The notes under the pieces: generated by a model
Told to the model about the DNA's origin: nothing
Seen by the model: the letters and a program-made list of their open reading frames with translations, nothing else
Database searches by the model: none
Part shown: one piece after another, positions 4,928 to 5,043 of the stretch
Layout: each line of letters opens with the position of its first letter
How positions within the stretch are numbered: position 1 is the first letter of the stretch
Origin: Bacilli bacterium
GTDB taxonomy: Bacteria; Bacillota_I; Bacilli_A; RF39; UBA660
Direction: 5' to 3'
DNA length: 5,043 nt
Assembly: GCA_024693165.1 (NCBI GenBank)
Contig: JAILLM010000140.1
Span: 1-5,043 of the forward strand
Made by a program: the position numbers and the translations under genes

Positions 4928-5043
4928 ATAAATTATTAATAATCTAAGCTAAAAACACTATATTATTAATCATACTTTATTATTTAGTATAATTAATAAT
5001 ATAAGTTTTTTAGATTAGATTATTTATATTTAATTTATAAATT
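4919..5043. repeat. 125-base imperfect palindrome at the window end
   Basis: Arms of 58 bases (4919-4976 and 4986-5043) pair at 49 of 58 positions around a 9-base loop (4977-4985). The best blocks are TATATTATTAAT (4959-4970) with ATTAATAATATA (4992-5003), ATACT (4972-4976) with AGTAT (4986-4990), and AATAATCTAA (4938-4947) with TTAGATTATT (5015-5024). The left arm includes the last codons and stop of the preceding gene. The right arm contains AGTTTTTTAG, so the structure may also end transcription. It is nearly all A+T, which inflates chance pairing, but the length is well beyond what that explains. Confidence 0.7.

Noticed and set aside
1..5043. Mycoplasma-type code with TGA as tryptophan
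   Set aside because: All recognised Trp codons in conserved motifs are TGG, and none of the recognised genes requires reading through TGA.
1..5043. CRISPR array, tRNA or rRNA genes
   Set aside because: No regularly spaced direct repeats and no cloverleaf-like or rRNA-like GC-richer segments were seen. The only tandem repeat is the coding one at 4685-4807.

Overview
The window is very AT-rich (roughly three quarters A+T or more), and every tryptophan is encoded by TGG with TGA used only as stop. It has tight operon spacing, purine-rich ribosome binding sites and cell-surface polymer genes. Together this suggests a low-GC Bacillota (Firmicutes/Bacilli-like, possibly gut-associated) using the standard bacterial code. 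Genus cannot be read from the sequence.

Positions 1-3238 hold a three-gene envelope operon on the + strand. The first gene is a 5'-incomplete sulfatase/alkaline-phosphatase-superfamily membrane phosphotransferase (LtaS/EptA type). The second is a YidC/Oxa1 insertase domain fused to a CDP-glycerol glycerophosphotransferase (TagB/TagF-like) domain. The third is a 65-residue single-span membrane protein whose start overlaps the stop of the fusion gene. A clear intrinsic terminator follows at 3299-3320. The likely job is making, or transferring glycerol-phosphate to, a teichoic-acid-like surface polymer at the membrane.

The most striking feature is at the left edge. In the first ~140 bases the natural coding sequence of the phosphotransferase lies on the MINUS strand. 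It carries the motif YPLTAESIP with the presumed catalytic threonine, while the rest of the same protein continues on the PLUS strand from about 137. A piece of the gene is therefore inverted in place, and the + frame stays open straight through it. This fits an intragenic invertible switch that removes the catalytic residue, but a fold-back assembly or amplification chimera would look the same from inside this window.

Positions 3311-3745 are a gene graveyard. A frameshifted C-terminal remnant of an ISL3-like transposase lies on the minus strand and abuts the last 68 codons of an rmlD/rfbD-type dTDP-4-dehydrorhamnose reductase on the plus strand, which is closed by a good terminator at 3767-3799.

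Positions 3886-4927 hold a second, unrelated two-gene operon with 8-nt overlapping genes. It encodes a coiled-coil protein with two membrane spans, then a protein with short beta-type aromatic repeats and a 16-residue YG-YGS-YS tandem repeat. The window ends in a 125-base imperfect palindrome (4919-5043) that begins within the last codons of the final gene.
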